Shown piece after piece: positions 16,762-25,342 of a stretch of 64,000 nucleotides of DNA. The notes beneath the pieces are model-generated. The model searched no databases, was not told the DNA's origin, and worked only from the letters and a program-made list of their open reading frames with translations. The DNA is taken from contig NZ_QKZL01000010.1 of assembly GCF_003253995.1 (NCBI RefSeq), forward strand, positions 52,647 to 116,646. Direction: 5' to 3'. Positions within the stretch are counted from its first letter, which is position 1, and each line of letters opens with the position of its first letter. The translations under genes and the position numbers were made by a program. The stretch comes from Palleronia aestuarii (GTDB lineage Bacteria; Pseudomonadota; Alphaproteobacteria; Rhodobacterales; Rhodobacteraceae).

Positions 16762-18960
16762 ATGGCCGACTTCACGATGACGACCGACGCGAACGGGATC
16801 GCGGTGATCTCCTGGGACGCCGAGGGACGCTCGATGAACGTGCTCACGCGGGAGGCGTTCGAGGTTGTCGAGGGCCTGATCGACGCGGCGCTTTCCGACG
16901 ACGCGGTCAAGGGGATCGTCATCACCTCCGCCAAGAAGGAATTCGCGGGCGGAATGGATCTGGGCGTCCTGTCGCGGATCCGCGAGGAGGCGGGGGAAGA
17001 TCCTGCGCAGGCGCTCTTCGAGTTCACGATGAATGGCCATCGCATCCTCCGCAAGCTCGAACGCGCCGGGATGGACGAGCGCAACCGCGGCGGCAAGCCC
17101 GTGGCCTGCGCGATCAACGGGACCTGCGCGGGCATCGGGACGGAGATCGCGCTGGCCTGCCACCGCCGGTTCATGACCGACGCGCCGCGCGCCCGGATCG
17201 GCCTACCCGAAATCCTCGTGGGCCTGTTCCCCGGAGCGGGCGGCACAACGCGCGTCAGCCGGATGCTGGGCATCATGGCAGCTGCCCCGATCCTGCTCGA
17301 GGGCAGGATGTTCGAGCCCGCGAAGGCACGTTCCGCAGGCCTCGTGGACGAGGTCGTCCCGGCGGATGAACTCGTCGAGCGGGCGAAGGCTTGGGTGCGT
17401 GAGGCAAGCGGCTCCGATATCGTCAAGCCCTGGGACGAGAAGGGATGGAAGATGCCCGGCGGCGCCCCCTACACTCCGCAAGGTTTCATGACCTTCGTGG
17501 GCGCGAACGCGATGGTGGGCGGTAAGACGAAGGGCGTCTATCCTGCGGCGAAGGCACTCCTCTCCGCGATCTACGAAGGCGCGCTCGTCCCCTTCGACAC
17601 GGCGCTACGGATCGAGGCGCGGCATTTCACTTCCGTCCTTCTAAACCCCTCCTCGGCCGCGATGATCCGGTCGCTCTTCCTGAACAAGCAGGCGCTCGAG
17701 AAGGGCGCGAACCGCCCCGACGCCCCCGATCAGGCGGTCCACCGGCTTGGGGTCCTTGGCGCGGGGATGATGGGAGCCGGTATCGCCTATGTCGCGGCCA
17801 ATACCGGCATCGAGGTCGTGCTCCTTGATCGCGAGCAGGCGGCGGCGGATCGCGGCAAGGCCCATGCCGAAGGGCTTCTCGATAAAGGGATCCAGCGTCG
17901 CAAGGTGACCGAAGAAAAGAAGGCGGAGGTACTCGGACGGATCACCGCCACGACCGACACCGCGGCGCTCGACGGATGCGATCTGATCGTCGAAGCGGTG
18001 TTCGAGGATCCCGCGATCAAGGCGGAAGTCACGCAGGCGGTCCAGGAGGCCGTCGGGGCAGAGGCCGTCTTCGCGACTAATACCTCGACGCTGCCCATCG
18101 GCGATCTCGCCCGTGCAAGCGCACGGCCCGACCGGTTCATCGGCATCCACTTCTTCAGCCCGGTCGACAAGATGATGCTCGTGGAGATCATCAAGGGCGC
18201 GGAGACGGGCGATGTCGCCGTGGCCAAGGCGCTCGATTTCGTCCGGCAAATTCGCAAGACGCCCATCGTCGTCAACGATGCCCGCTTTTTCTACGCCAAT
18301 CGCTGCATCATCCCTTACATTAACGAGGGCGTCCGGATGGTCGCCGAGGGGGTCGCGCCGGCGCTCGTCGAGAACGCCGCGAAGCTTCTGGGATTTCCGC
18401 TCGGGCCGTTGCAACTCATCGACGAGACATCGATCGACCTCGGCGTGAAGATCGCCAAGGCCACGCGGGCCGCGATGGGAGACAATTATCCCGATGGGGC
18501 GGTCGACGACGTGCTCTTCTGGATGGCGGACGCGGGGCGTCTTGGCCGGAAGGCGCAAGCGGGCTTCTACGCCTACGATGAGGGCGGCAAGCGGCAGGGG
18601 CTCTGGGACGGTCTCGCCGAACGTTTCCCGCGCGCGCAGGAACAGCCCGACCTCTCCCGCGTGCAGCAGCGCCTAATGATGGCACAGGTGCTTGAGGCGG
18701 TCCGCGCCTTCGAGACGGGCGTGCTCGAAGACATTCGCGAAGGCGATGTGGGCGCGATCTTGGGCTGGGGCTTCGCACCCTGGTCCGGGGGCCCGTTCGG
18801 CTGGCTCGACATGATCGGCGCTCCGCGGGCCGTCGAGATTTGCGAGACGCTCGAGACGGAATTGGGCGAACGCTTCGCCTGCCCCGAAATCCTGCGCGGG
18901 ATGGCCGCGTCAGACGGAACGTTCTACGAGCGGTTCGGCGACGGGGCCGCCGCGGCCTGA
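16762..18960 (+). CDS. fadJ: Enoyl-CoA hydratase / 3-hydroxyacyl-CoA dehydrogenase (FadJ-type)
   Basis: Fused second and third steps of beta-oxidation, 732 residues. The N-terminal crotonase half shows KEFAGGMDLG (oxyanion hole) and the two catalytic Glu contexts GTCAGIGTEIALAC and IGLPEILVGLFPGAGGT. The C-terminal half has the NAD-binding GVLGAGMMGAGIAYVAA (about residue 335) and the catalytic His in IGIHFFSPVDKMMLVEII. The start at 16762 was preferred over 16741 because GGAGG (16752-16756) sits at proper spacing. It is the last gene of the operon. Together with thiolase it would form the trifunctional complex. Confidence 0.94.
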   Translation: MADFTMTTDANGIAVISWDAEGRSMNVLTREAFEVVEGLIDAALSDDAVKGIVITSAKKEFAGGMDLGVLSRIREEAGEDPAQALFEFTMNGHRILRKLERAGMDERNRGGKPVACAINGTCAGIGTEIALACHRRFMTDAPRARIGLPEILVGLFPGAGGTTRVSRMLGIMAAAPILLEGRMFEPAKARSAGLVDEVVPADELVERAKAWVREASGSDIVKPWDEKGWKMPGGAPYTPQGFMTFVGANAMVGGKTKGVYPAAKALLSAIYEGALVPFDTALRIEARHFTSVLLNPSSAAMIRSLFLNKQALEKGANRPDAPDQAVHRLGVLGAGMMGAGIAYVAANTGIEVVLLDREQAAADRGKAHAEGLLDKGIQRRKVTEEKKAEVLGRITATTDTAALDGCDLIVEAVFEDPAIKAEVTQAVQEAVGAEAVFATNTSTLPIGDLARASARPDRFIGIHFFSPVDKMMLVEIIKGAETGDVAVAKALDFVRQIRKTPIVVNDARFFYANRCIIPYINEGVRMVAEGVAPALVENAAKLLGFPLGPLQLIDETSIDLGVKIAKATRAAMGDNYPDGAVDDVLFWMADAGRLGRKAQAGFYAYDEGGKRQGLWDGLAERFPRAQEQPDLSRVQQRLMMAQVLEAVRAFETGVLEDIREGDVGAILGWGFAPWSGGPFGWLDMIGAPRAVEICETLETELGERFACPEILRGMAASDGTFYERFGDGAAAA

Positions 18961-19164
18961 TGCGGACGCCATGGCTGGCGCAGTCGTGCCTCTTCCCGCC
19001 GGGAGGGATTGCCGCCTCGCGCCGGGCCTGTCGCGAGGAACTTCGAGACCGTTGAAGTTGCGTACGCACCTCCCCGGATCATCGAGAAACCTTGACCCAG
19101 GAAGGTCGCGCGATATTCAACTTGCGGATGTAGCTCCTCAGGAAATGAGTCTCATCGCGGCGAG

Positions 19165-20181
19165 ATGACGGTTCTCGAAGAATACGATCGCCTCGAAGCG
19201 CCGGCGATCTGGCGTCGGATGACGTCGCGGGAGGACCGGGATGTCGTCGTGTCCTTCGGTGAGGCGACGCTCGCCATCCTGGACGGGAAGGATCGTCCGC
19301 TCGCGCATTGGTCCCTGCCGGCGGTGATACGCCGCAATCCGGGTTCTCACCCCGCCCGGTTCGCGCCGGGGCTCGATGCGCGGGAGGAAATCGAGATTGA
19401 CGACGAGCCGATGATCGAAGCGATTTCCCGCATCCAGCGTGCTCTGTCCCGCCGCGACCGGGCAACGTCTCGACGCCGTGGGGCATTCCTGTGGATGGCG
19501 GGGGCCGCCTTGTTCGCGGCAGCCCTATGGGCACCGGCAGCGATCGAACGCTCCGCGGCCTCCTCGATCCCACCTGCCGTCAGCGACGAGCTGGGAGTGA
19601 AGCTCACGAAGGTTCTGGCGGATCGGATCGGTCCGGTCTGCGCCGCGCCTCAAGCGCGTGGACCCCTTGCACGTCTGTCGCGCCGGGCGCTCGGACAGGC
19701 CGGCGACCGGATCGTGGTTCTTGGCGGATCGTTCGACAACGTCATCACCCTTCCCGGCGGCATCACCGTCATCAGTTCCGATCTCATCGAGCAGGAAGAT
19801 GATCCCGAAGTGGTCGCGGGCCATATCCTTGCAGAACGGCTCCGCATTGCCCAAACCGACCCGATCGATGCTCTCATCGATCACGCGAGTATTTGGTCCG
19901 TCACGAGATTGCTCGCCACGGGCGAGACCTCCGACGCACTCATCCGCTCCTATGTCAACGATCTTCTGTCGTCGTCACCACCGCACGGTCCGATCCGACC
20001 GTTGCTCGATGCGTTCACCGATGCCGGCCTCGGTGCCGCACCCTACGCTCTCACGATCCTGAACCGCGACCAGACATACGCGACCACGCTCCTCGAAAGC
20101 GATCCGCCCAGTTCCGATCCCGCCCGACCGGTCCTGTCGGATCGTGACTGGGTCGCCCTGCAAAGTGTCTGCGAAGGATGA
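19165..20181 (+). CDS. Membrane-anchored M48-like pseudo-peptidase
   Basis: 338-residue protein. Residues 1-105 are cytosolic and polar, residues 106-126 form a single membrane helix, and the rest would be periplasmic. That part contains NVITLPGGITVISSDLIEQ followed by EDDPEVVAGHILAERLR. This is the layout of M48 metallopeptidases, where LPGG-x-strand precedes HExxH by a fixed distance. Aligned without gaps to BepA-type proteins, the HExxH becomes A223-E224-R225-L226-R227: both zinc histidines are gone and the Glu stays. It is probably a non-catalytic relative. It ends 7 bp before the convergent upp gene. The function is unknown and the M48 relation is my own motif alignment. Confidence 0.6.
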   Translation: MTVLEEYDRLEAPAIWRRMTSREDRDVVVSFGEATLAILDGKDRPLAHWSLPAVIRRNPGSHPARFAPGLDAREEIEIDDEPMIEAISRIQRALSRRDRATSRRRGAFLWMAGAALFAAALWAPAAIERSAASSIPPAVSDELGVKLTKVLADRIGPVCAAPQARGPLARLSRRALGQAGDRIVVLGGSFDNVITLPGGITVISSDLIEQEDDPEVVAGHILAERLRIAQTDPIDALIDHASIWSVTRLLATGETSDALIRSYVNDLLSSSPPHGPIRPLLDAFTDAGLGAAPYALTILNRDQTYATTLLESDPPSSDPARPVLSDRDWVALQSVCEG

Positions 20182-20188
20182 CGCGGGA

Positions 20189-20821
20189 TCAGATCGTGCC
20201 GAACATGCGGTCCCCCGCATCGCCGAGACCGGGCACGATGAAGCCCTTTTCGTTCAGCCGTTCGTCGAGCGCGGCGGTCACGATCGGCACGTCGGGATGC
20301 GCTTCCCGCATCCGCGCCACGCCCTCAGGGGCGGCAAGGAGGCAAAGAAAGCGGATGTCCCTTGCCCCAGCACGCTTCAGCCGTTCCACGGCGGCGGCAG
20401 AGGAATTGCCGGTGGCGAGCATCGGATCGACCGCGATCACCACCCGCTCGGCAAGTTCCGTCGGAACCTTGAAGTAGTATTCCACCGGCTCGAGCGTCGT
20501 CTCGTCGCGATAGAGTCCCACGAAGCCCACCCGGGCGGACGGGATGAGTTCGAGCATCCCGTCCAGCAGGCCGTTCCCCGCCCTCAGGATCGAGACGAGC
20601 GCGAGCTTGCGACCGGCGAGTGCAGGTGCGTCCATCGGCATGATCGGCGTCTCGATCCGCCGCGTCGTCATCGGCAGGTTCCGCGTCACCTCGTAGGCCA
20701 GAAGCTGGCTGATTTCCCGCAGGAGTTGCCGGAAAACGGCCGTCGGCGTCTCCCGGTCGCGCATGATCGTCAGTTTGTGGCGGACCAGCGGGTGATCCAC
20801 GATCGTCAGGTGCTCGCTCAT
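20189..20821 (-). CDS. upp: Uracil phosphoribosyltransferase
   Basis: Converts uracil and PRPP to UMP (pyrimidine salvage). The 210-residue protein has the PRPP loop [14 protein letters not shown], the [10 protein letters not shown] segment and the uracil-binding C-terminus [12 protein letters not shown]. The start at 20821 ([11 protein letters not shown]) is standard for the family, and its ATG overlaps the stop of add (ATGA). It is the last gene of the cdd-deoA-deoB-add-upp operon and uses the uracil released by DeoA or imported. Confidence 0.97.
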   Translation of the reverse strand: MSEHLTIVDHPLVRHKLTIMRDRETPTAVFRQLLREISQLLAYEVTRNLPMTTRRIETPIMPMDAPALAGRKLALVSILRAGNGLLDGMLELIPSARVGFVGLYRDETTLEPVEYYFKVPTELAERVVIAVDPMLATGNSSAAAVERLKRAGARDIRFLCLLAAPEGVARMREAHPDVPIVTAALDERLNEKGFIVPGLGDAGDRMFGTI

Positions 20822-21798
20822 GCGGTGATCCTTTTCAACAGCTTCTCCCTCGTGGCGTCGTCGCAGAAGGCCGCCCGCGCGGATGTCCGGGCAATCTCCA
20901 AAAAGATTTCGTCGTCCCACTCGAACGCCTCGGCCAATTGGTCGTATTCACGTGCCATGTCCGTGTGGAAGAAGGGCGGATCGTCGGTGGAGATCGTGAC
21001 GGGCACCCCCGCGGCACGCAGCCGCTCGACCGGATGCTCCCGGAACGAGCCGTAGATCCCGAGCGCGACGTTCGATCCCGGACAAACCTCGAGCGTGATC
21101 CCGTCCTCGGCCAGTCGGTCCACGAGCGCGGGATCCTCGATCGCGCGCACCCCATGCCCGATCCGCGCGACCCCCAGCGCGACCGCGTCCCGCACCGAAC
21201 TCGGCCCCTCCCATTCGCCAGCATGGGCGGTCAGCCGAAGCCCTGCCTCTCGCGCCAAGTCGAACGACCATGCGAAGTCGCGCAAAGCCCCCATACGTTC
21301 GTCGCCGGCGATGCCGAAGCCGGTGACGAAATCCCCTGCCGTCTCAGCCGCGCAAAGCGCGGCCTGCCGCGCCTTTTCCGGACCGAAATGACGGATGCAG
21401 GTGACGATGCCGCGCATCGCGATCCCCTCCTCCCGATCCGCGGCCGCGGCGGCTTCCCGGATCGCGTGCAGGTATTCCCGCCATGCCGCCACATCGCGGC
21501 CGCCGCAGAAATCGGGCGAGAGGAACATCTCCGTATAGATCACCCCGTGCGCGGCGCTCTCCGACAGGACCACCCGCGTCAGCCGCGCGAAATCCTCCGG
21601 CGTTCTCAGGATCCCGGCCGCCGCCTCGTAGACCCGGAGGAACTCGCGGAAGCCCTTGTACGAATAGCGCCCGCGCTCGTCGAAGATCCGCGAAAGATCG
21701 ACGCCCTTCTCCTGCGCGAGCCCCCGGATGAAGGCTGGCGGCGCCGCCCCCTCGAGATGGAGGTGCAGCTCGATCTTCGGCATGGCGGCGAGGGTCAC
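20818..21798 (-). CDS. add: Adenosine deaminase
   Basis: Deaminates adenosine and deoxyadenosine to inosine and deoxyinosine. The 326-residue protein has the metal motif [12 protein letters not shown] (HxH), the catalytic His/Glu region [26 protein letters not shown], and the metal Asp pair in STDDPPFF. The GTG at 21798 was chosen as start because it overlaps the deoB stop (GTGA) like the other junctions of this operon; an ATG at 21783 would be 5 codons shorter. It is flanked by deoB and upp. Confidence 0.95.
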   Translation of the reverse strand: MTLAAMPKIELHLHLEGAAPPAFIRGLAQEKGVDLSRIFDERGRYSYKGFREFLRVYEAAAGILRTPEDFARLTRVVLSESAAHGVIYTEMFLSPDFCGGRDVAAWREYLHAIREAAAAADREEGIAMRGIVTCIRHFGPEKARQAALCAAETAGDFVTGFGIAGDERMGALRDFAWSFDLAREAGLRLTAHAGEWEGPSSVRDAVALGVARIGHGVRAIEDPALVDRLAEDGITLEVCPGSNVALGIYGSFREHPVERLRAAGVPVTISTDDPPFFHTDMAREYDQLAEAFEWDDEIFLEIARTSARAAFCDDATREKLLKRITA

Positions 21799-22970
21799 AG
21801 AAAGCTCCTTCCCGGGCCTGCATTCGGGACGCCCAGATGTGCGGCCACGCTTGCCGCGACATCGGCGAAGGCGCAATGCCCGATCTCTCCCGTCCCGGCG
21901 CCCGTGACGAGGACGGGCACACGCTCGCGGGTATGATCGGTGCCGCGCCAGGTCGGATCGTTTCCGTGATCGGCGGTGATGACGAGAAGGTCGTCCGCCC
22001 GCAATCGACGCCACAGGTCCGGAAGCTTCGCGTCGAACCATTCGAGATGCCGCGCATAGCCCGCCGGATCGCGCCTGTGGCCGTAGACGCTGTCGAACTC
22101 GACGAAATTCGCGAAGATCAGGCCGCCATCGGACGCCGCCTCCATGCGCCCCGCCAGCGCGTCGAAGAGCTCCCGGTCCGTCCCCTTGGCGAATGTGTCG
22201 ATGCCGCGGCCCGAGAAGATGTCGCGGATCTTGCCGATGGAATGGACGTCCCCACCGGCCTCGCTCACCCAGTCGCAGAGCGTCGGCGCGGGCGGCTCGA
22301 TCGCGAAGTCCCGGCGGTTGGACGTCCGGATGAACGCGCCCTCCTCTCCCGTAAATGGCCGCGCGATGACGCGCCCGACCCTCATCGCGTGGAGTTCCGG
22401 CGCGAGTGTTGCGCAGAGATCGAGAAGCCGGTCGAGACCGAACACCTCTTCATGCGCCGCAATCTGGAACACGCTGTCGGTCGAGGTGTAGCAGATCGGC
22501 CAGCCCGTCCGCAGGTGCTCGGCCCCGAGCCGATCGACGATGAGCGTGCCCGATGCATGACAATCGCCGAGGATGCCGTCCGTCCCGGCACGTGCCGCGA
22601 CCTTTGCCGACAGTTCCGGCGGGAAGGCCGGATCCCCGGCCGGAAAATAGGTCCAGTCCCACGGAACGGGGACGCCCGCGAGTTCCCAATGGCCCGAGGG
22701 CGTGTCCTTGCCGCGCGAGATTTCCTCCGCCGCACCCCAGAGCCCGTCCGGCACCGCGTCGAGGCCCGGTGCATCGAGGCCCGAGGCCAGCCGCACGGCC
22801 GCGCCGAGGCCCATGGCGTCGAGATTGGGCAGGCGGAGGGGCGCGTCGGACCCGGCAAGCGCCTCTGCGATATGGCCGACCGTGTTCGCGCCCCGATCGC
22901 CGAAATCTCCCGCATCGGGCGCCCCGCCGATACCGACGCTGTCGAGGACGACGAGGATCGCCCGGCTCAC
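21795..22970 (-). CDS. deoB: Phosphopentomutase
   Basis: Interconverts (deoxy)ribose 1-phosphate and 5-phosphate, linking nucleoside phosphorolysis to central carbon. The 391-residue alkaline-phosphatase-superfamily protein has the metal site VVLDSVGIGGAPDA at the N-terminus, SGKDTPSGHWE-like SRGKDTPSGHWELAG with the phosphorylated Thr, and VITADHGNDPTW near the C-terminus. Its ATG overlaps the deoA stop by 4 bp, and its stop overlaps the add GTG. Confidence 0.97.
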   Translation of the reverse strand: MSRAILVVLDSVGIGGAPDAGDFGDRGANTVGHIAEALAGSDAPLRLPNLDAMGLGAAVRLASGLDAPGLDAVPDGLWGAAEEISRGKDTPSGHWELAGVPVPWDWTYFPAGDPAFPPELSAKVAARAGTDGILGDCHASGTLIVDRLGAEHLRTGWPICYTSTDSVFQIAAHEEVFGLDRLLDLCATLAPELHAMRVGRVIARPFTGEEGAFIRTSNRRDFAIEPPAPTLCDWVSEAGGDVHSIGKIRDIFSGRGIDTFAKGTDRELFDALAGRMEAASDGGLIFANFVEFDSVYGHRRDPAGYARHLEWFDAKLPDLWRRLRADDLLVITADHGNDPTWRGTDHTRERVPVLVTGAGTGEIGHCAFADVAASVAAHLGVPNAGPGRSFL

Positions 22971-24271
22971 GCGACGCGCTCCAGAATGAGCGGCGGGGTC
23001 TCCATCGCCTCCATCCGGACCGTCAGGGCGGCACGCACCGTCTCTTCCGCCCGGTCCGCCTCCGCCTCGGTTCGCGCATGGATGCGGGCGAGCGGCACGC
23101 CGCGTGTGACTGGCGCCCCGAGCTGCGCCACGTCCGCAAGACCCACGGCGGGGTCGATCGCGTTCCCCTGGCGAAGCCGGCCACCACCCAGACGCAGGAC
23201 GGCCTCACCGAGCCTGCGTCCGTCGACAGCGACGAGTGTCCCGTCCGTGGTGCTCGTCACGTCACGGATGACCGGAGCCGTGGGCAGGTCCGTGTCCCAG
23301 GTGGCAGCGAAATCGCGCGGGCCGCCGAATGTCGCAACCATGCGGGCGAACCGGTCCGCCGCCGCGCCGGATCGAAGCTTTTCGATCAACTCCTCCCGGA
23401 CATCTGTCGTCATCCGGTGGGGCATCGCCAGAACGATGAGCTCCGCCCCGAGCGCCAGCGCGACCTCCTCGAGCGGGGTGCCCGTCGCCTGCCCGGTCAG
23501 CACCTCCATCACCGCGCGGATCTCGACGGCATTGCCGACGGACGGGGCGAGCGGGCCGTCCATCGCGGTCAGGAGTGCGGTGGCTGGACAACCCGCGGCA
23601 CGGGACGTTTCTACAAGCGCGCGGCCAAGCGCTTCCGCCTCCTCGCGGGTCAGCATGAAGGCGCCTGTTCCGACCTTGACGTCGAGGACCAGCGCCTGGA
23701 GGCCCGCCGCGAGCTTCTTCGACAGGATCGAGGCGGTGATGAGGTCGATCTGATCGACCGTCGCCGTGATGTCGCGGATGGCGTAGAGGCGGCGATCGGC
23801 CGGTGCGATTTCCGCGTTCGCCGCGACGATAGCGCAGCCGACCTCCGCCACCACGCGCCGGAAGGCCGTGCCATCCTGTTCTGTCGAAAGGCCAGGGATC
23901 GCCTCGAGCTTGTCGAGCGTGCCGCCGGTATGGCCGAGGCCCCGGCCGGAGATCATCGGGACGTAGCATCCCGCCGCGGCGAGGAGCGGTGCGAGAACGA
24001 GGGAGACGGGATCGCCGATGCCGCCCGTCGAATGCTTGTCGAGGACCGGGCCCGGCACGTCCCAGCGGAGTGTCTCGCCGCTTTCCGCCATCGCCTGCGT
24101 CAACATCGCACGTCCCTCAGCCCCGAGCCCCGGCCCGCGGCAGACCCCCATTGCGAAGGCCCCGGCCTGCGCATCCGAAATGCTCCCGTCTGCGAGGCCG
24201 CGCGCGAATGCGGCGAGGGCGTCCGGACCGGGCGTCCGTCCCGCGCGCAGGTCGCCCAGAAGCTCGATCAC
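22967..24271 (-). CDS. deoA: Thymidine phosphorylase
   Basis: Phosphorolysis of thymidine and deoxyuridine to the base and deoxyribose 1-phosphate. The 434-residue protein carries SGRGLGHTGGTLDKLEAIPG (signature, about residue 110), KHSTGGIGDPVSLVLAP (phosphate site) and DVKVGTGAFM. The true start is taken as the GTG at 24271, giving VIELLGDLRAGRTP. This overlaps the cdd stop (GTGA) and fits the usual family length of about 440. A longer upstream in-frame ATG would run through cdd and is rejected. Confidence 0.96.
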   Translation of the reverse strand: MIELLGDLRAGRTPGPDALAAFARGLADGSISDAQAGAFAMGVCRGPGLGAEGRAMLTQAMAESGETLRWDVPGPVLDKHSTGGIGDPVSLVLAPLLAAAGCYVPMISGRGLGHTGGTLDKLEAIPGLSTEQDGTAFRRVVAEVGCAIVAANAEIAPADRRLYAIRDITATVDQIDLITASILSKKLAAGLQALVLDVKVGTGAFMLTREEAEALGRALVETSRAAGCPATALLTAMDGPLAPSVGNAVEIRAVMEVLTGQATGTPLEEVALALGAELIVLAMPHRMTTDVREELIEKLRSGAAADRFARMVATFGGPRDFAATWDTDLPTAPVIRDVTSTTDGTLVAVDGRRLGEAVLRLGGGRLRQGNAIDPAVGLADVAQLGAPVTRGVPLARIHARTEAEADRAEETVRAALTVRMEAMETPPLILERVA

Positions 24272-24681
24272 GTCCCGGACGACGCCATGTGGCCTGTCCC
24301 GAATGCGCCGGGAAGGAGCGCCGCGACGCGTGTGACGAGCGTGGCGCCGCCCGTCGTGGCGAGCGTCACGGTCACGTCGCCGTCGGCGAACTCGGCGAGC
24401 TTCTGCCGGCATCCGCCGCAGGGCGGAACGGGGTCGGGGGAATCGGCGATCACCGCGACCTCCCGTATCCGCGTCTCTCCCGCGGCGATCATCGCGGCGA
24501 TGGCACCGGCCTCGGCACAGGTCCCCTCAGGGTAGGCCACGTTCTCCACATTGCAGCCGACATAGATCGCGCCCCCTGCACCGAGGATCGCCGCACCGAC
24601 CTGGAAGCCGGAATAGGGAGCGTATGCACGCTCGCGAACCGCGCGGGCCGCATCGAGAAGGTCGTCCGTCATGGGACGCAT
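24268..24681 (-). CDS. cdd: Cytidine deaminase
   Basis: Deaminates cytidine and deoxycytidine to uridine and deoxyuridine. The small tetrameric-type enzyme is 137 residues long. Zinc ligands and the proton-shuttling Glu are in CAEAGAIAAMIAAG and PCGGCRQKLAEF, and NVENVAYPEGTCAE is the family substrate segment. The start at 24681 is chosen for GAGGGG 7 bases upstream; an ATG at 24672 is an alternative. It is the first gene of the salvage operon and divergent from the DUF3072 pair across 83 bp. Confidence 0.95.
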   Translation of the reverse strand: MRPMTDDLLDAARAVRERAYAPYSGFQVGAAILGAGGAIYVGCNVENVAYPEGTCAEAGAIAAMIAAGETRIREVAVIADSPDPVPPCGGCRQKLAEFADGDVTVTLATTGGATLVTRVAALLPGAFGTGHMASSGT

Positions 24682-24764
24682 GGTGATCCCCCTCGGGACG
24701 CCATGCAAGCGGAACCCTCGCGACGAGGCGGGCATTGTCCAGAAGGCAATGCGGGAGGAGTGAC

Positions 24765-24995
24765 ATGGCCAACGATACCGAACCGAAGACGAAGGGCGAT
24801 CCCATGGCCGCGGCGGAACTTCCGATCGGGGGCGCCGTGGTGACCGGCGACAGTCCCTCGAGCGACGAGCCGATGACCGAGGCGCAGGCCGCGAAACTTC
24901 GCGAACTCTGCGAGGCGCGCGACGAGCCGTTCGACGGCAACCTGACCCAGGAACAGGCGGCCGAACGGATCGAGGCCCTCGAAAACGGCGAGTGA
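24765..24995 (+). CDS. DUF3072 domain protein (first of tandem pair)
   Basis: Acidic 76-residue protein of unknown function. The first half is disordered-looking (MANDTEPKTKGDP). The C-terminal 40 residues form the DUF3072 helix pair, PMTEAQAAKLRELCEARDE, then LTQEQAAERIEALE. GGGAGGAG at 24753-24760 fixes the start. The C-terminal module resembles short SAP-like or helical-hairpin motifs found in small bacterial proteins. It is paralogous to the next gene 65 bp downstream. Confidence 0.75.
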   Translation: MANDTEPKTKGDPMAAAELPIGGAVVTGDSPSSDEPMTEAQAAKLRELCEARDEPFDGNLTQEQAAERIEALENGE

Positions 24996-25060
24996 GCCGC
25001 TTGGCAATCTCGCCTCATGCACTAGATACTGAGAACATTGCAAGAACGGATGGGTGCGAT

Positions 25061-25282
25061 ATGGATGATACGACCGAAACCCCGAAGAGCGATGCTCCCG
25101 GCAATGCTGACAAACCGGTCGACGAATGGACGACCGGTGGCGAGGCGATGACCGGGGCGCAGGCGTCCTATCTCAAGACCCTCTGCGAGGAGGCCGGCGA
25201 GGAATTCGACCCCGACATGACGAAGGGCGACGCCTCCAAGCGGATCGACGAACTCCAGGGCAAGACCGGCCGCGGCACGTGA
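25061..25282 (+). CDS. DUF3072 domain protein (second of tandem pair)
   Basis: Acidic 73-residue protein. A disordered N-terminus (MDDTTETPKSDAPGN) precedes the DUF3072 module AMTGAQASYLKTLCEEAGE, then MTKGDASKRIDELQ. The two copies keep the same spacing between the paired helices, so they arose by tandem duplication, but they share little outside the module. Function is unknown. Abundance under stress would be a reasonable guess for such small acidic proteins but has no direct support here. Confidence 0.72.
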   Translation: MDDTTETPKSDAPGNADKPVDEWTTGGEAMTGAQASYLKTLCEEAGEEFDPDMTKGDASKRIDELQGKTGRGT

Positions 25283-25342
25283 GTCTCGCCAATTCCGTCC
25301 GGATGCGCTTTAGAGAGGAAAAGCGCGTCGGAGGGTAAGATC

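Noticed and set aside
19039..19059. AACTTC/GAAGTT inverted repeat after the FadJ-type gene
   Set aside because: Only 6 bp with a 9-nt loop and no T-run; too weak to call a terminator.
25305..25326. 7-bp hairpin GCGCTTT/AAAGCGC just before the maeB ribosome site
   Set aside because: Possible attenuator, but the stem is short, there is no T-run or leader peptide, and such stems are frequent by chance in GC-rich DNA.
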